From positions 1 to 37,182 of the forward strand of contig CAIMVD010000300.1 of assembly GCA_903844815.1 (NCBI GenBank): 37,182 nucleotides of DNA, in the 5' to 3' direction. The DNA is from an uncultured Bacteroidota bacterium (lineage in GTDB: Bacteria; Bacteroidota; Bacteroidia; Bacteroidales; VadinHA17). The notes under the pieces were generated by a model that was not told the origin of the DNA, searched no databases, and saw only the letters and a program-made list of their open reading frames with translations. Of the stretch, positions 8,263-16,631 are shown in pieces; positions within the stretch are counted from its first letter, which is position 1, and each line of letters opens with the position of its first letter. The translations under genes were made by a program, and so were the position numbers.

Positions 8263-8742
8263 TCAAAACATACAATCGCTTTCCGCAGATGGCTGATATC
8301 CAGTGTCGTCGGATAATTGTTTTCCCAGGGCTGCTTCAACTGCCAGCCTGTCACAAACTTCATTCTCAATGTTGTTTGCATGTCCTTTTATCCAGATGAA
8401 CCTGACTTCATGCTTCCTGTAAATTTTAAGGAACCTGATCCAGAGATCGGGATTCTTTTTATTCAGGAAGCCCTTCTTCTCCCAGCCAAGAACCCATTTT
8501 TTTTCAACGGAGTCGACAACATATTTTGAGTCGGTATAGATTGTAACCCTGCTTCCTTCCTTTTTAAGAGCCTCCAGCCCCACAATGACTGCAAGCAATT
8601 CCATCCTATTGTTGGTAGTCAGTTTGAAACCTTGTGATTTCTCCAGCCTGTGCTTCCCTGAGATAAGGACCACTCCATAACCTCCCTGTCCGGGATTTCC
8701 CCTCGAAGATCCGTCAGTATAGATCGTTATTTCATTTGGCAT
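8263..8742 (-). CDS. rnhA: Ribonuclease HI
   Basis: This 159-residue enzyme cleaves RNA in RNA-DNA hybrids and acts in the cytoplasm in R-loop and primer removal. The catalytic carboxylates are visible: D10 in IYTDGSSRGNPG, E48 in NNRMELL, D71 in IYTDSKYVV and D131 in NEVCDRLA, with H121 in KGHANN. The basic handle region WVLGWEKKGFLNKKNPDLW resembles the long E. coli-type enzyme. The ATG overlaps the 3' end of marC by 11 bp, suggesting coupled translation. The window also encodes RNase HII (11735-12355). Confidence 0.95.
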   Translation of the reverse strand: MPNEITIYTDGSSRGNPGQGGYGVVLISGKHRLEKSQGFKLTTNNRMELLAVIVGLEALKKEGSRVTIYTDSKYVVDSVEKKWVLGWEKKGFLNKKNPDLWIRFLKIYRKHEVRFIWIKGHANNIENEVCDRLAVEAALGKQLSDDTGYQPSAESDCMF

Positions 8743-9316
8743 GAGGCAGAACGATTCCTGTATTTGAAATAAACAGTTTTATCGCAATCGACAACAGGAT
8801 AATCCCAAATACTTTCTTCAGAATATGTAATCCGGCATCGCCCAGAGTCCTTTCAAAAAAGGAGGTCAGCCTCAGTACGAAATAGACGATTACCATATTG
8901 AATATAAGTGCAATGAGGATATTTATTGTCTGATATTCAGCTTTTAATGAAAGGATTGTTGTTATTGACCCGGCACCAGCAATAAGGGGAAAAGCAATTG
9001 GAACGATTGATCCTCCGCTTGTAGAGACATGTTTAAAGAGTTCAATTCCAAGCACCATTTCGATCCCTATAAGAAAAATTATAAAAGAACCGGCTATTGC
9101 AAAGGATGATACATCGATGCCGAATACACTGAGAAGAGGGCTGCCAATAAGCAGGAAGGCAATGAATATTCCGAACGCCACAAGGGATGTTTTTCCTGCT
9201 TCAACATCACCGGTTTTCGCTTTTATATCGAGGATAATGGGAATAGAGCCCGTTATATCGATGATTGCGAACAAAACCATAAATGACGCAAAGATTTCGA
9301 TCAAACTAAAGTGCAT
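8732..9316 (-). CDS. MarC family integral membrane protein
   Basis: With the start at 9316 (MHFSLIEIFASFMVLFAI) the protein has 194 residues and about six hydrophobic helices. An upstream in-frame ATG (9367) would add a 17-residue tail running into repeat DNA and is less likely. FAIIDITGSIPIILDI near residue 20 and SFIIFLIGIEMVLGIELF match the MarC/UPF0056 family, as does PIAFPLIAGAGSITTILSL. The family is named from the mar locus, but its transport role is unproven. The gene overlaps rnhA by 11 bp, so the two are probably expressed together. Confidence 0.88.
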   Translation of the reverse strand: MHFSLIEIFASFMVLFAIIDITGSIPIILDIKAKTGDVEAGKTSLVAFGIFIAFLLIGSPLLSVFGIDVSSFAIAGSFIIFLIGIEMVLGIELFKHVSTSGGSIVPIAFPLIAGAGSITTILSLKAEYQTINILIALIFNMVIVYFVLRLTSFFERTLGDAGLHILKKVFGIILLSIAIKLFISNTGIVLPHAK

Positions 9317-9373
9317 AATTCTGAAATTTTGCGCAAAGATAGTCACAAAAAACAAAAAAGGCTGCATACAAAA

Positions 9374-9476
9374 TCCTCCGTGGCCCTCTGTGGTCCTCTG
9401 TGGTCCTCTGTGTAAGTTCTTAATTATTTGTTACACAGAGAGACACAGAGAAAGCACAGAGTTACACAGAGAATGC
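9374..9476. repeat. ACACAGAG-type inverted repeat array, second copy
   Basis: Left arm: CTCCGTGG, CCTCTGTGG twice and CCTCTGTGT, with about 10-bp periodicity. Right arm: ACACAGAG units (9433-9473). The centre is AAGTTCTTAATTATTTG. It is homologous to the array at 4862-4969. It occupies most of the gap between the S46 peptidase stop and the marC start. Confidence 0.6.
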
Positions 9477-9532
9477 AAAACCGTTAATTTGGTTTTATGA
9501 AACAGCCTCTTTTTATTTATACAAGTAAAACC

Positions 9533-11683
9533 TTACTGCACAATTGTCATCTCATCAACAAGATGTTTTGCACCGGCATAAATATCCATAGTCCAGAGTA
9601 CGTAGCGGATATCCACAACGATGGTTCTCTGAAGCTGGGTTTCATACGCGATATCGCCACTCATTGCCTCCCAGTTTCCGTCGAATGCGAGACCGATAAG
9701 CTCGCCATTTCCGTTCATGACAGGACTGCCCGAGTTGCCACCTGTAATATCGTTAGTGGTGAGGAAGCAAACAGGCATATAGCCTTTCGGCGATGCGTAC
9801 CTGCCGAATTCTTTCTTAGCATTGAGGTCAAGGAGTCTTTTTGGGAGGTCAAACTCATAATCGCCAGGTTTCCATTTATCAACAACGCCCTGAAGAGTAG
9901 TAAAATACTTGTATGTTACGGCATCCTTCGGATCGTAATCCTGAACGGTTCCGTATGAGAGGCGCATAGTCGAGTTGGCGTCGGGGTAAAGTGTTTTCTC
10001 GGGTGCCATTTCCATAAGCGCTGCAATCCATAGTCTTTTTCCTGTAGCAAGACCTGAATCAAACTGGCCGGAGCCTTTTGATATTTCACCGGCAGTCTTA
10101 AATATTGATGTAGCAGTAATATAAACAGGATCAGCCTCAAGTGTCTTGAGTACAGGCTTGTCGAGGAATGCTTTCAGTTTTGCTTCGCTGGCAAAAATTG
10201 ATTTTTCGAAGAGATTATCGACAAACTTGTCGATGTTGCCTTTGAATTTCTTATCAACCACGTTGGCATAAAAATCGGGCTGGAATTTTGCAGGGATATC
10301 TGACCTGTAAAGTTTCAGCATTGCCTTCGTCGATTTTTTATCAGTTTCAGCATTATAATCCTTGTAAAAGGCACTTATATTATTCTTTATCCTGTCGCTG
10401 GCTTCGGTGAGCTTCTTGCTGTCGGCAGACTTTATCGCTGTAATAAGCATTGTTGCAACCTGGTTCATGCTGATAAGTTCGCATCCCTGAATACATTCAT
10501 TTATGTACTGAAGAGCATTGTAGTTTTCTGCCCTTCCCTCAATAGCTGTTTTGATCATATTCAGAGCTTCTCCGTATTTTGCCTTGCGTTGTGCATCAGC
10601 AACAACCCAGCTGTTAAACTGGTCTTCGATTGCTTCTTTCTTCGCTTTAACATTCAATCTCTCGAGTCCGCCTTTCTGGCCAATTGAATACTTCCAGTAG
10701 TTTGATGAACCGAAGTATTTTGCAGAATACTGAATGTTGACTTTCTCATTAACTTTCATATCATTCATCCAGATATCCTGTTTGATGCCACGGATCTTAA
10801 TCCTGTCGGGGTGAACAATCTGAAGCTGCTCATTTACTTCAAAGGAGGTCATGTACCTGTTTGTTCTGCCCGGGTAGCCAAGGATCATTGCAAAGTCATC
10901 CTTGTTGCGGTCCTTAATTGAAACGGGGAGGTAATGCTTTGGTTTGAGCGGCACATTTTCCTTTGAATATGCAGCAGGCTTGCCGTCGGCAGCAGAGTAC
11001 ACACGGAAAACGCTGAAGTCGCCTGTATGGCGTGGCCATTCCCAGTTGTCGGTGTCGGAACCGAATTTTCCAATCGATGAAGGGGGAGCTCCAACCAGAC
11101 GAACATCATTGTATCTCTCATAAACAAGAAGATAAAAATTATTTCCGCCGTAGAAACTTGCTACTGATGCCCTGTAGTTTGTTCCCTCTGAAGCCTTCTT
11201 CTCAATAGCCTGCCTTGCTTCGTTTAGAGCAGCAGTACGTTCCGCTTCCGTTGCACCCTGTTTTACATTTGCAAGTATCTGTTCAGTAACATCTTCAATT
11301 CTGATGAGGAAGGTCACTGAAAGATTGGGGTTTGGCAGCTCTTCTTCTTTCGACATTGCCCAGAACCCGTCCTTGAGGTAGTCGTGGTCAACTGAGCTGT
11401 GCGACTGGATGGAACCGTAACCGCAGTGGTGGTTTGTGAGTATAAGGCCCTGTGACGATACTATTTCACCGGTGCAGCCTCCTCCGAATATAACAATGGC
11501 ATCCTTAACCGAGGCTTTGTTGAGACTGTAGATGTCTTCAGCAGAAAGCTTCAGACCCAGTTCCGTCATCTTCCCCATATTCAGTTTTTCGATGAGTGGC
11601 AACAGCCACATACCCTCATCCGCCCTGGCCTTGAATCCAAGGCTGAGAGTGAGGATTAATAAGATTGCAAAAAGCTTTTTCAT
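9533..11683 (-). CDS. S46 family dipeptidyl-peptidase, DPP7-like
   Basis: This 716-residue serine peptidase has a signal peptide ending at KARA (residues 18-21). The chymotrypsin-like triad is visible: H86 in LTNHHCGYG, D222 in RHTGDFSVF and S651 in TGGNSGSPV. S46 enzymes (DPP7, DPP11, DAP BII) release N-terminal dipeptides in the periplasm of asaccharolytic or peptide-using bacteria. The residue 18 positions after the catalytic Ser sets specificity: Arg in DPP11 selects acidic P1, Gly in DPP7 accepts hydrophobic P1. Here it is Gly669 in AFDGNWE, so a DPP7-type preference is inferred. The gene follows rnhB by 51 bp on the same strand. Confidence 0.93.
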   Translation of the reverse strand: MKKLFAILLILTLSLGFKARADEGMWLLPLIEKLNMGKMTELGLKLSAEDIYSLNKASVKDAIVIFGGGCTGEIVSSQGLILTNHHCGYGSIQSHSSVDHDYLKDGFWAMSKEEELPNPNLSVTFLIRIEDVTEQILANVKQGATEAERTAALNEARQAIEKKASEGTNYRASVASFYGGNNFYLLVYERYNDVRLVGAPPSSIGKFGSDTDNWEWPRHTGDFSVFRVYSAADGKPAAYSKENVPLKPKHYLPVSIKDRNKDDFAMILGYPGRTNRYMTSFEVNEQLQIVHPDRIKIRGIKQDIWMNDMKVNEKVNIQYSAKYFGSSNYWKYSIGQKGGLERLNVKAKKEAIEDQFNSWVVADAQRKAKYGEALNMIKTAIEGRAENYNALQYINECIQGCELISMNQVATMLITAIKSADSKKLTEASDRIKNNISAFYKDYNAETDKKSTKAMLKLYRSDIPAKFQPDFYANVVDKKFKGNIDKFVDNLFEKSIFASEAKLKAFLDKPVLKTLEADPVYITATSIFKTAGEISKGSGQFDSGLATGKRLWIAALMEMAPEKTLYPDANSTMRLSYGTVQDYDPKDAVTYKYFTTLQGVVDKWKPGDYEFDLPKRLLDLNAKKEFGRYASPKGYMPVCFLTTNDITGGNSGSPVMNGNGELIGLAFDGNWEAMSGDIAYETQLQRTIVVDIRYVLWTMDIYAGAKHLVDEMTIVQ

Positions 11684-11734
11684 AAAATAGAAACTTATTT
11701 AGTTGGATTTTAGTTTATAACACAAATGTAACGT

Positions 11735-12355
11735 TTATAGTTCAAAATGGACAAAGTCAAAATCAATTTTCATCTGAGTGTCGAAGAGATGAAAGGTTTT
11801 ACGGTGATAGGGAGTTATACCGTATTTCAGTATTGATTTCCTGTGTGCAAGGGTAGGATACCCCTTGTTTTTATTCCATCCGTATTCGGGGAATTCGAGA
11901 TGGATTTTTTCCATATACTCATCGCGGAAAGTTTTTGCCAGGACAGAGGCCGCCGCAATTGAATAGTAGAGGCCATCGCCTCCTATTATCGTTTTGTATT
12001 TTATATCCTTATACGGAAAGAACCTGTTCCCGTCGATAAGCAGGAACTGAGGAATCGTTTCAAGCCCGTCCACAGCATGATGCATTGCAACTATTGATGC
12101 CCGGAGTATATTCATCTCATCAATGGCATTATTGTCGAGGAAGGCTACCTTCCAGGCTATGGCAACATTCATAATTTCATCTTTCAGCTGCGATCGTTGA
12201 CGGGCTGTAAGCTTTTTTGAATCGTTCAGTACCGGATGCTTGAAATTCCGGGGCAGAATAACTGCTGCTGCAGTAACCGGTCCTGCAAGGCAGCCTCGTC
12301 CGGCTTCATCGCAGCCGGCTTCTATAAGATTTCTGTATAGGTGCGACTTAAGCAT
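11735..12355 (-). CDS. rnhB: Ribonuclease HII
   Basis: This 206-residue enzyme removes single ribonucleotides and cleaves RNA-DNA hybrids. The RNase HII signature is clear: EAGCDEAGRGCLAGPV (catalytic D16 and E17), LNDSKKLTARQR, FLLIDGNRFF (third carboxylate), and IIGGDGLYYSIAAASVLAK with TFRDEYM (fourth Asp). WNKNKGYPTLAHRK near the C-terminus is also typical. The start codon lies close to a divergent intergenic region shared with the T9SS-type gene. It may share a transcript with the downstream S46 peptidase gene. Confidence 0.95.
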   Translation of the reverse strand: MLKSHLYRNLIEAGCDEAGRGCLAGPVTAAAVILPRNFKHPVLNDSKKLTARQRSQLKDEIMNVAIAWKVAFLDNNAIDEMNILRASIVAMHHAVDGLETIPQFLLIDGNRFFPYKDIKYKTIIGGDGLYYSIAAASVLAKTFRDEYMEKIHLEFPEYGWNKNKGYPTLAHRKSILKYGITPYHRKTFHLFDTQMKIDFDFVHFEL

Positions 12356-12556
12356 CAGGACTCGTAATGTATTTCATAAATAGAAGTAATTCAGTCAATT
12401 AGCATTTGCAAAACAAAAGTGATGAATAACAATTTACTCTCATCCGGGTAAATGATTAAAGTTATGAGTATAAATCCTAACAAAGTGCCTTTACTTTCAA
12501 AAAATAAATTATTTTTGGGCCCGATACAGACCTGTCGCATGTTAAGGGGTACAATC

Positions 12557-13072
12557 ATGTTCAGAGGATTCAAAATAATTTTGCCAGTGTTATTTGCATG
12601 CGCATCAAATGCGTTTTCACAGCATTTATCGCACCAGGTATTGGTCCCTGCAGGAGGTGTCACAGTTGCCGGCGGTTTCAATTATTCCCAGACTATTGGA
12701 GAGACAGCCGTAGAAATTATTGGTGATCCCGATTTTACCTTTACGCAGGGATTCCAGCAACCGGCAATCAAGGCTCTTTCTACTTTCGTAATTCCTGAAG
12801 GCAATGGGGTTCTCGTCTATCCGAATCCGGTTACAAAAGTGCTCCATATAAAACTTTTCGGTGATGTCTACAGGAAATTCACGATAGAGGTTATCAACCT
12901 GACAGGCGTAATCGTTAATAAAATAAACCTCGGTTTCAATGACAGTTATTTTTATACTGAGCAGATTGATGCTACAAGGTTCATGCCGGGGACATATTTT
13001 GTAAGGGTGGTCAGCGATGACAACCTGATAAACAGGACTTTCAAAATAGTGAAAATAGAAACCGAACAATAA
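12557..13072 (+). CDS. Small secreted protein with type IX secretion sorting domain
   Basis: From the ATG at 12557 the protein has 171 residues and a signal peptide (MFRGFKIILPVLFACASNAFSQ). A preceding AAGGGG may act as ribosome binding site; in-frame ATGs at 12452 and 12539 are alternatives. The middle (VTVAGGFNYSQTIGETAVE ... FTQGFQQP) is common in Bacteroidota cell-surface proteins. The C-terminal 80 residues form a type A sorting domain: VYPNPVTKVLHIKL, IEVINLTGVIV, FMPGTYFVRVVSD, FKIVK. Such domains direct export through the Por/T9SS and surface attachment. Little else remains, so it may be a minimal carrier. The stop overlaps the next start (TAATG), so the pair is translationally coupled. 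Confidence 0.85.
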   Translation: MFRGFKIILPVLFACASNAFSQHLSHQVLVPAGGVTVAGGFNYSQTIGETAVEIIGDPDFTFTQGFQQPAIKALSTFVIPEGNGVLVYPNPVTKVLHIKLFGDVYRKFTIEVINLTGVIVNKINLGFNDSYFYTEQIDATRFMPGTYFVRVVSDDNLINRTFKIVKIETEQ

Positions 13073-14436
13073 TGAAAATCAGGGTGTTAAAAATAACGCT
13101 TCTTTTACAGGCGTTTATTTTTTTGAGTTTGGCATGTTTTGGACAGGATATTGCTCCAGGCATTTTTTATCAGGCTGTAGCCAGAGATAATGCCGGCAAA
13201 GAGCTGGCCAGCGAGAAAATCGATGTTAAGTTTTCAATTATATCAGGAAATCCCCTTGGTGCAACCGTTTACCAGGAGCTTCATGAAAAGGTGATAACTT
13301 CAAAATATGGCGTATTTTCACTTGTCATTGGAAAGGGCATCAACACCGGGGGCACATCCACTAGCCTTTCGCAGATTCAATGGAGCAAGGCCTACCATTA
13401 CCTGAAAGTCGAAGTAAAATTCAAGGATGATTTTCTCGATATGGGTACCATGCAGTTCCTGGCTGTACCGTATGCTCTCTATGCACTGAAATCACTCGAA
13501 CCCGGTCCTCCGGGACCAAAGGGCGATACCGGCGACCCGGCTTCTGATAAACAGACCCTCTCATTCAATGGAAACAATCTGGCAATTTCCGGAGGAAACA
13601 CAGTTAATCTTTCGACGCTGAACGTTGTACACCAGCTTGCCATACTGGGAGACACTCTCTCCATTTTTGGAGGTAATAAAGTCGCCCTGACTAATCAGAT
13701 TCAGGACCTGCAGATTGACGTCAACAACAAGCTTACCATCACAAAAAAGAGCGCTCCCACGGTTATTGACCTTGCCCCTTTCAAACAAAACCTCTCTTTT
13801 GATGCCACTACAGGAATGCTGAGTATCTCAAACGGCACCGGTTCCGATCTGTCAGCCTTGAAGACTATCGGAATCCAGGATATCAGGCTCGAGGGCAATC
13901 AGCTCAGGATAGATAAGAATCCCGCATCAGTCGGGGTCGACCTGAGTAAATATCTTGACAATACCGACAAACAGGAACTAACATATTCCGAAGCAACAAA
14001 AAATCTCTCAATATCAGGAGGAAACAGCATTTCTATGGGGGCAATCATTGCATTCAGGGCGGGTATTACCTCAACCGTCGATCTGAAAAACAATGAATAT
14101 GCCGACCTGATTTTCGATCAGACCGTTGGCGCATATTATACTGACGGAACATATTATGATCCGGCTACAGGTAAATTCAGGGCTCCATATGATGGGATCT
14201 ATACTTTCAATGTGGCACTTAACCTGCCTGCCACAGGTTCGGTTGCAATTAAATTATCAGGAACGGCGTTTGAAACCATTATAGTACCTACAGTTACTCC
14301 CGGAAGCTACAGGGGAAACATTACAATGAAGTTAAAGGCAGGACAGGAAGTAAACGTTGCTGTTCTTCAGACTAACGGTTATACAATTCCTGCCTATGGT
14401 CTTACAGGATCATTTTCAGGTTTCAGGGTTTATTAA
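13072..14436 (+). CDS. Secreted protein with collagen-like triplets and a C-terminal C1q-like domain
   Basis: This 454-residue protein has a signal peptide ending at CFGQ. Residues 28-142 are the Bacteroidota N-terminal module (FYQAVARDNAGKELA ... MGTMQFLAVPYALYA). GPPGPKGDTGDP (145-156) gives four collagen-like Gly-X-Y triplets. Residues 157-320 hold about six degenerate 25-residue repeats (LSFNGNNLAISGGN, LAILGDTLSIFGGN, LSFDATTGMLSISNGTGSD, LTYSEATKNLSISGGN). Residues about 325-454 resemble a C1q/TNF jelly roll (IIAFRAG ... YDPATGKFRAPYDGIYTFNVAL ... GSFSGFRVY). C1q heads trimerise, so a trimeric, fibre-like surface adhesin is inferred. It lacks its own sorting domain, but overlaps the preceding T9SS-sorted gene by 1 bp. 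Confidence 0.8.
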   Translation: MKIRVLKITLLLQAFIFLSLACFGQDIAPGIFYQAVARDNAGKELASEKIDVKFSIISGNPLGATVYQELHEKVITSKYGVFSLVIGKGINTGGTSTSLSQIQWSKAYHYLKVEVKFKDDFLDMGTMQFLAVPYALYALKSLEPGPPGPKGDTGDPASDKQTLSFNGNNLAISGGNTVNLSTLNVVHQLAILGDTLSIFGGNKVALTNQIQDLQIDVNNKLTITKKSAPTVIDLAPFKQNLSFDATTGMLSISNGTGSDLSALKTIGIQDIRLEGNQLRIDKNPASVGVDLSKYLDNTDKQELTYSEATKNLSISGGNSISMGAIIAFRAGITSTVDLKNNEYADLIFDQTVGAYYTDGTYYDPATGKFRAPYDGIYTFNVALNLPATGSVAIKLSGTAFETIIVPTVTPGSYRGNITMKLKAGQEVNVAVLQTNGYTIPAYGLTGSFSGFRVY

Positions 14437-14464
14437 CTGTTCTTCGTGCTTCCAAAATAACTAT

Positions 14465-16621
14465 TTATTTGATTAAGTACCAAGACTGGCTGTTTGGCGC
14501 AACATCTACAGGAATCGTTATCTCATAATTTCTGTTTACCTTAACCTTGACGGGATTGCCGCCATTCTCACTAATTGAAGCAGCCTCCGTTAGTCCTGTA
14601 TAATAAATGTTTACCTGAAGGTCTTGTTTAACAACGACATCCAGAGGATTGTAGACCATCAGCAAGCCCTTTTCCACACCTTTTGGATCGACATGAAGAA
14701 TTGCATCAAGGCTTCTTCCGTCAGCCCTTTTTACATGGATAATATCTGCGTCAAGCACTTGTCGGTGCTCTTTGTAGAAAGTCACCCATTTTCTTACAAG
14801 ATCCAGGGTTTGGGGAGCATCATACAATCTTGCTCCCCTGTAAGCAGCCTGAACACCGGCGCCAAAAAGATCAGCCATACGCTGCCCATAATGAGGAAGA
14901 TGTTCCTTAAGCGGCTCTATGCTGGCCTCAGCCCCGCCTCCCTGATATTCTACAAGCGGAACATGCATCCATCCCATTGATGGTGACTTCTCCCACGTAC
15001 CGTCAAAGATGTTTTGTCTTTCAATGATCTCCTGCTGGCGGCGTGGCAGCGACCAGTTTGATTCGCGGTATCCCATTCCTGTCTTACTGCTTCCGTTAAG
15101 AAAGTACCAGTCGGGTACTGTAAGGTATACACCCTTTTCCCTGCACCACTTGTAAAAGTCTGTTACAGTTCTGAATTGTTTCTGCTGCGAATCGGCAAGA
15201 CCATCATGACCGGGGTGAGTTGTTGAGGCGCACACATCCCCCGGATATGAACCGTCATGCTCAAAATTATCGAACCCGGTATATTCCATAAAACTGTAAA
15301 GTTTCTTAAAGTACTCCTCACCCCATAGGCTGCCTACGCATGGTGAATGTCCGAATGAGGGAGTCTTCCCCTCGGGCATTACCACATCATTCTGGCTGTC
15401 GATGCTCCGGCTCGCGAGCAGGCTGTAACCACCGATGGTTATCCCTTTGCCATGGGCATAGCCGGCCAGTGTTTTAAACCGGTCAAGGTTAGCCCGGGAG
15501 GTGTCTTCAATCTCAAACCCGCTGCCAAATGAAAGTATTATCATTTCGAAACCTGCTTCAACGCATTGGTCAACGGCATTTATTACAGACTGGTCGTCGG
15601 AATACCTGAGATGCATGAATATCGGGTTTTCAGTTATCCATGGAGCTAATGTGCGATACATCCTGCGTTGCGCCAGGCCTTTTCTTTCGCGGTCGGAACT
15701 GTCGTTAACGAGTATCCATGTCCTGAAAGTCTCAAAGGATTTCCCTGAGGCGACTTTTTCAGCGGGGCCAATAACAGGCCTGCATTCGAGCATCGAGGGC
15801 TGGATCCTGTTGTAGTTGACAATTGTTTTGTATTCGGGATCGGGCACCCACCATACCGATTTCTCAAAGCACGATTCCGACGACATGCTCCCGCCGAAGG
15901 CGTAATCGGTTTCGACGTACAGGTTCGGCAGGATCCAGTTCTTCTTGTCGCCAACTGCGCTTTCTTCTTCCGAAAGTGCAAGCAACTCCGAAGTATAAGT
16001 GTCGATTACAATTTCCTGTCCCGAATCATTTATTACAGTTATCCATTTGCTGATGAGAGGAATGCCGTCATAAATTTCATAGTGAATGATTATTTTTATT
16101 GAGGAAAGCGAAGAGGATTTGTCCTTAGCTTCATAGGTAAAATCGATCTTCCTGCCCGATGGCGGCCATGACATATCGTTTGGCATCCACTCCGGGCGTT
16201 TCTTCCAGCCAAATCGTGCTACTGTATTTCCCTGTGTATAGCCTGAAAGTTTCACAGGCGATGCCGTGTCAGCTTTCAGATCCTGAATCCACTCCTTTGC
16301 CAGGTAGTTCATTACAGGCTGACCAGTGAGGCCACCTACCCTGACACTTTTCCCGTTTATGGAGAGGATTGCTTCGGGTTTTACGGCGCGAAGTAACTCA
16401 GTACCCGTCATAAGGTTTAAAAATGAAGTTGTTGCCCCATCGGGAGAGAGACTGAAGGTTCGCGAAATAAGCCCGTTGGAAATCGTAACAAATCCGTTTT
16501 CTTCGGTTATTTCCGACTTGAACGGTGAACCGTCGATAAGCCAGTCGGTTGTTTGTGTGTCATTTCTCCTGCAAAAAGTAGTTACAAGAAGAACAAGAAT
16601 CCAGATAATGGAATTTTTCAT
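14465..16621 (-). CDS. Alpha-galactosidase-like glycoside hydrolase
   Basis: The start at 16621 gives 718 residues with an N-terminal hydrophobic segment (MKNSIIWILVLLVTTFC); upstream ATGs in this frame would overlap the neighbouring ATPase gene. The N-terminal half (about 40-330) is a beta-sandwich-like region. A TIM barrel follows: FEMIILSFGSGFEI, ITIGGYSLLASRS, FDNFEHDGSYPGD and YLTVPDWYFLNGSSK. D456 of HDGSYPGD sits where clan GH-D enzymes (GH27, GH36) have the nucleophile. A C-terminal beta domain ends at SQSWYLIK. Substrate and exact family are not certain. Cys17 after VTTF is a poor lipobox, so lipidation is doubtful. Confidence 0.6.
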   Translation of the reverse strand: MKNSIIWILVLLVTTFCRRNDTQTTDWLIDGSPFKSEITEENGFVTISNGLISRTFSLSPDGATTSFLNLMTGTELLRAVKPEAILSINGKSVRVGGLTGQPVMNYLAKEWIQDLKADTASPVKLSGYTQGNTVARFGWKKRPEWMPNDMSWPPSGRKIDFTYEAKDKSSSLSSIKIIIHYEIYDGIPLISKWITVINDSGQEIVIDTYTSELLALSEEESAVGDKKNWILPNLYVETDYAFGGSMSSESCFEKSVWWVPDPEYKTIVNYNRIQPSMLECRPVIGPAEKVASGKSFETFRTWILVNDSSDRERKGLAQRRMYRTLAPWITENPIFMHLRYSDDQSVINAVDQCVEAGFEMIILSFGSGFEIEDTSRANLDRFKTLAGYAHGKGITIGGYSLLASRSIDSQNDVVMPEGKTPSFGHSPCVGSLWGEEYFKKLYSFMEYTGFDNFEHDGSYPGDVCASTTHPGHDGLADSQQKQFRTVTDFYKWCREKGVYLTVPDWYFLNGSSKTGMGYRESNWSLPRRQQEIIERQNIFDGTWEKSPSMGWMHVPLVEYQGGGAEASIEPLKEHLPHYGQRMADLFGAGVQAAYRGARLYDAPQTLDLVRKWVTFYKEHRQVLDADIIHVKRADGRSLDAILHVDPKGVEKGLLMVYNPLDVVVKQDLQVNIYYTGLTEAASISENGGNPVKVKVNRNYEITIPVDVAPNSQSWYLIK

Positions 16622-16631
16622 GATGATTAAA

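Noticed and set aside
12626-13069. Long minus-strand open frame opposite the T9SS-sorted gene
   Set aside because: It lacks domain character, while the plus strand encodes a clear signal peptide and sorting domain.
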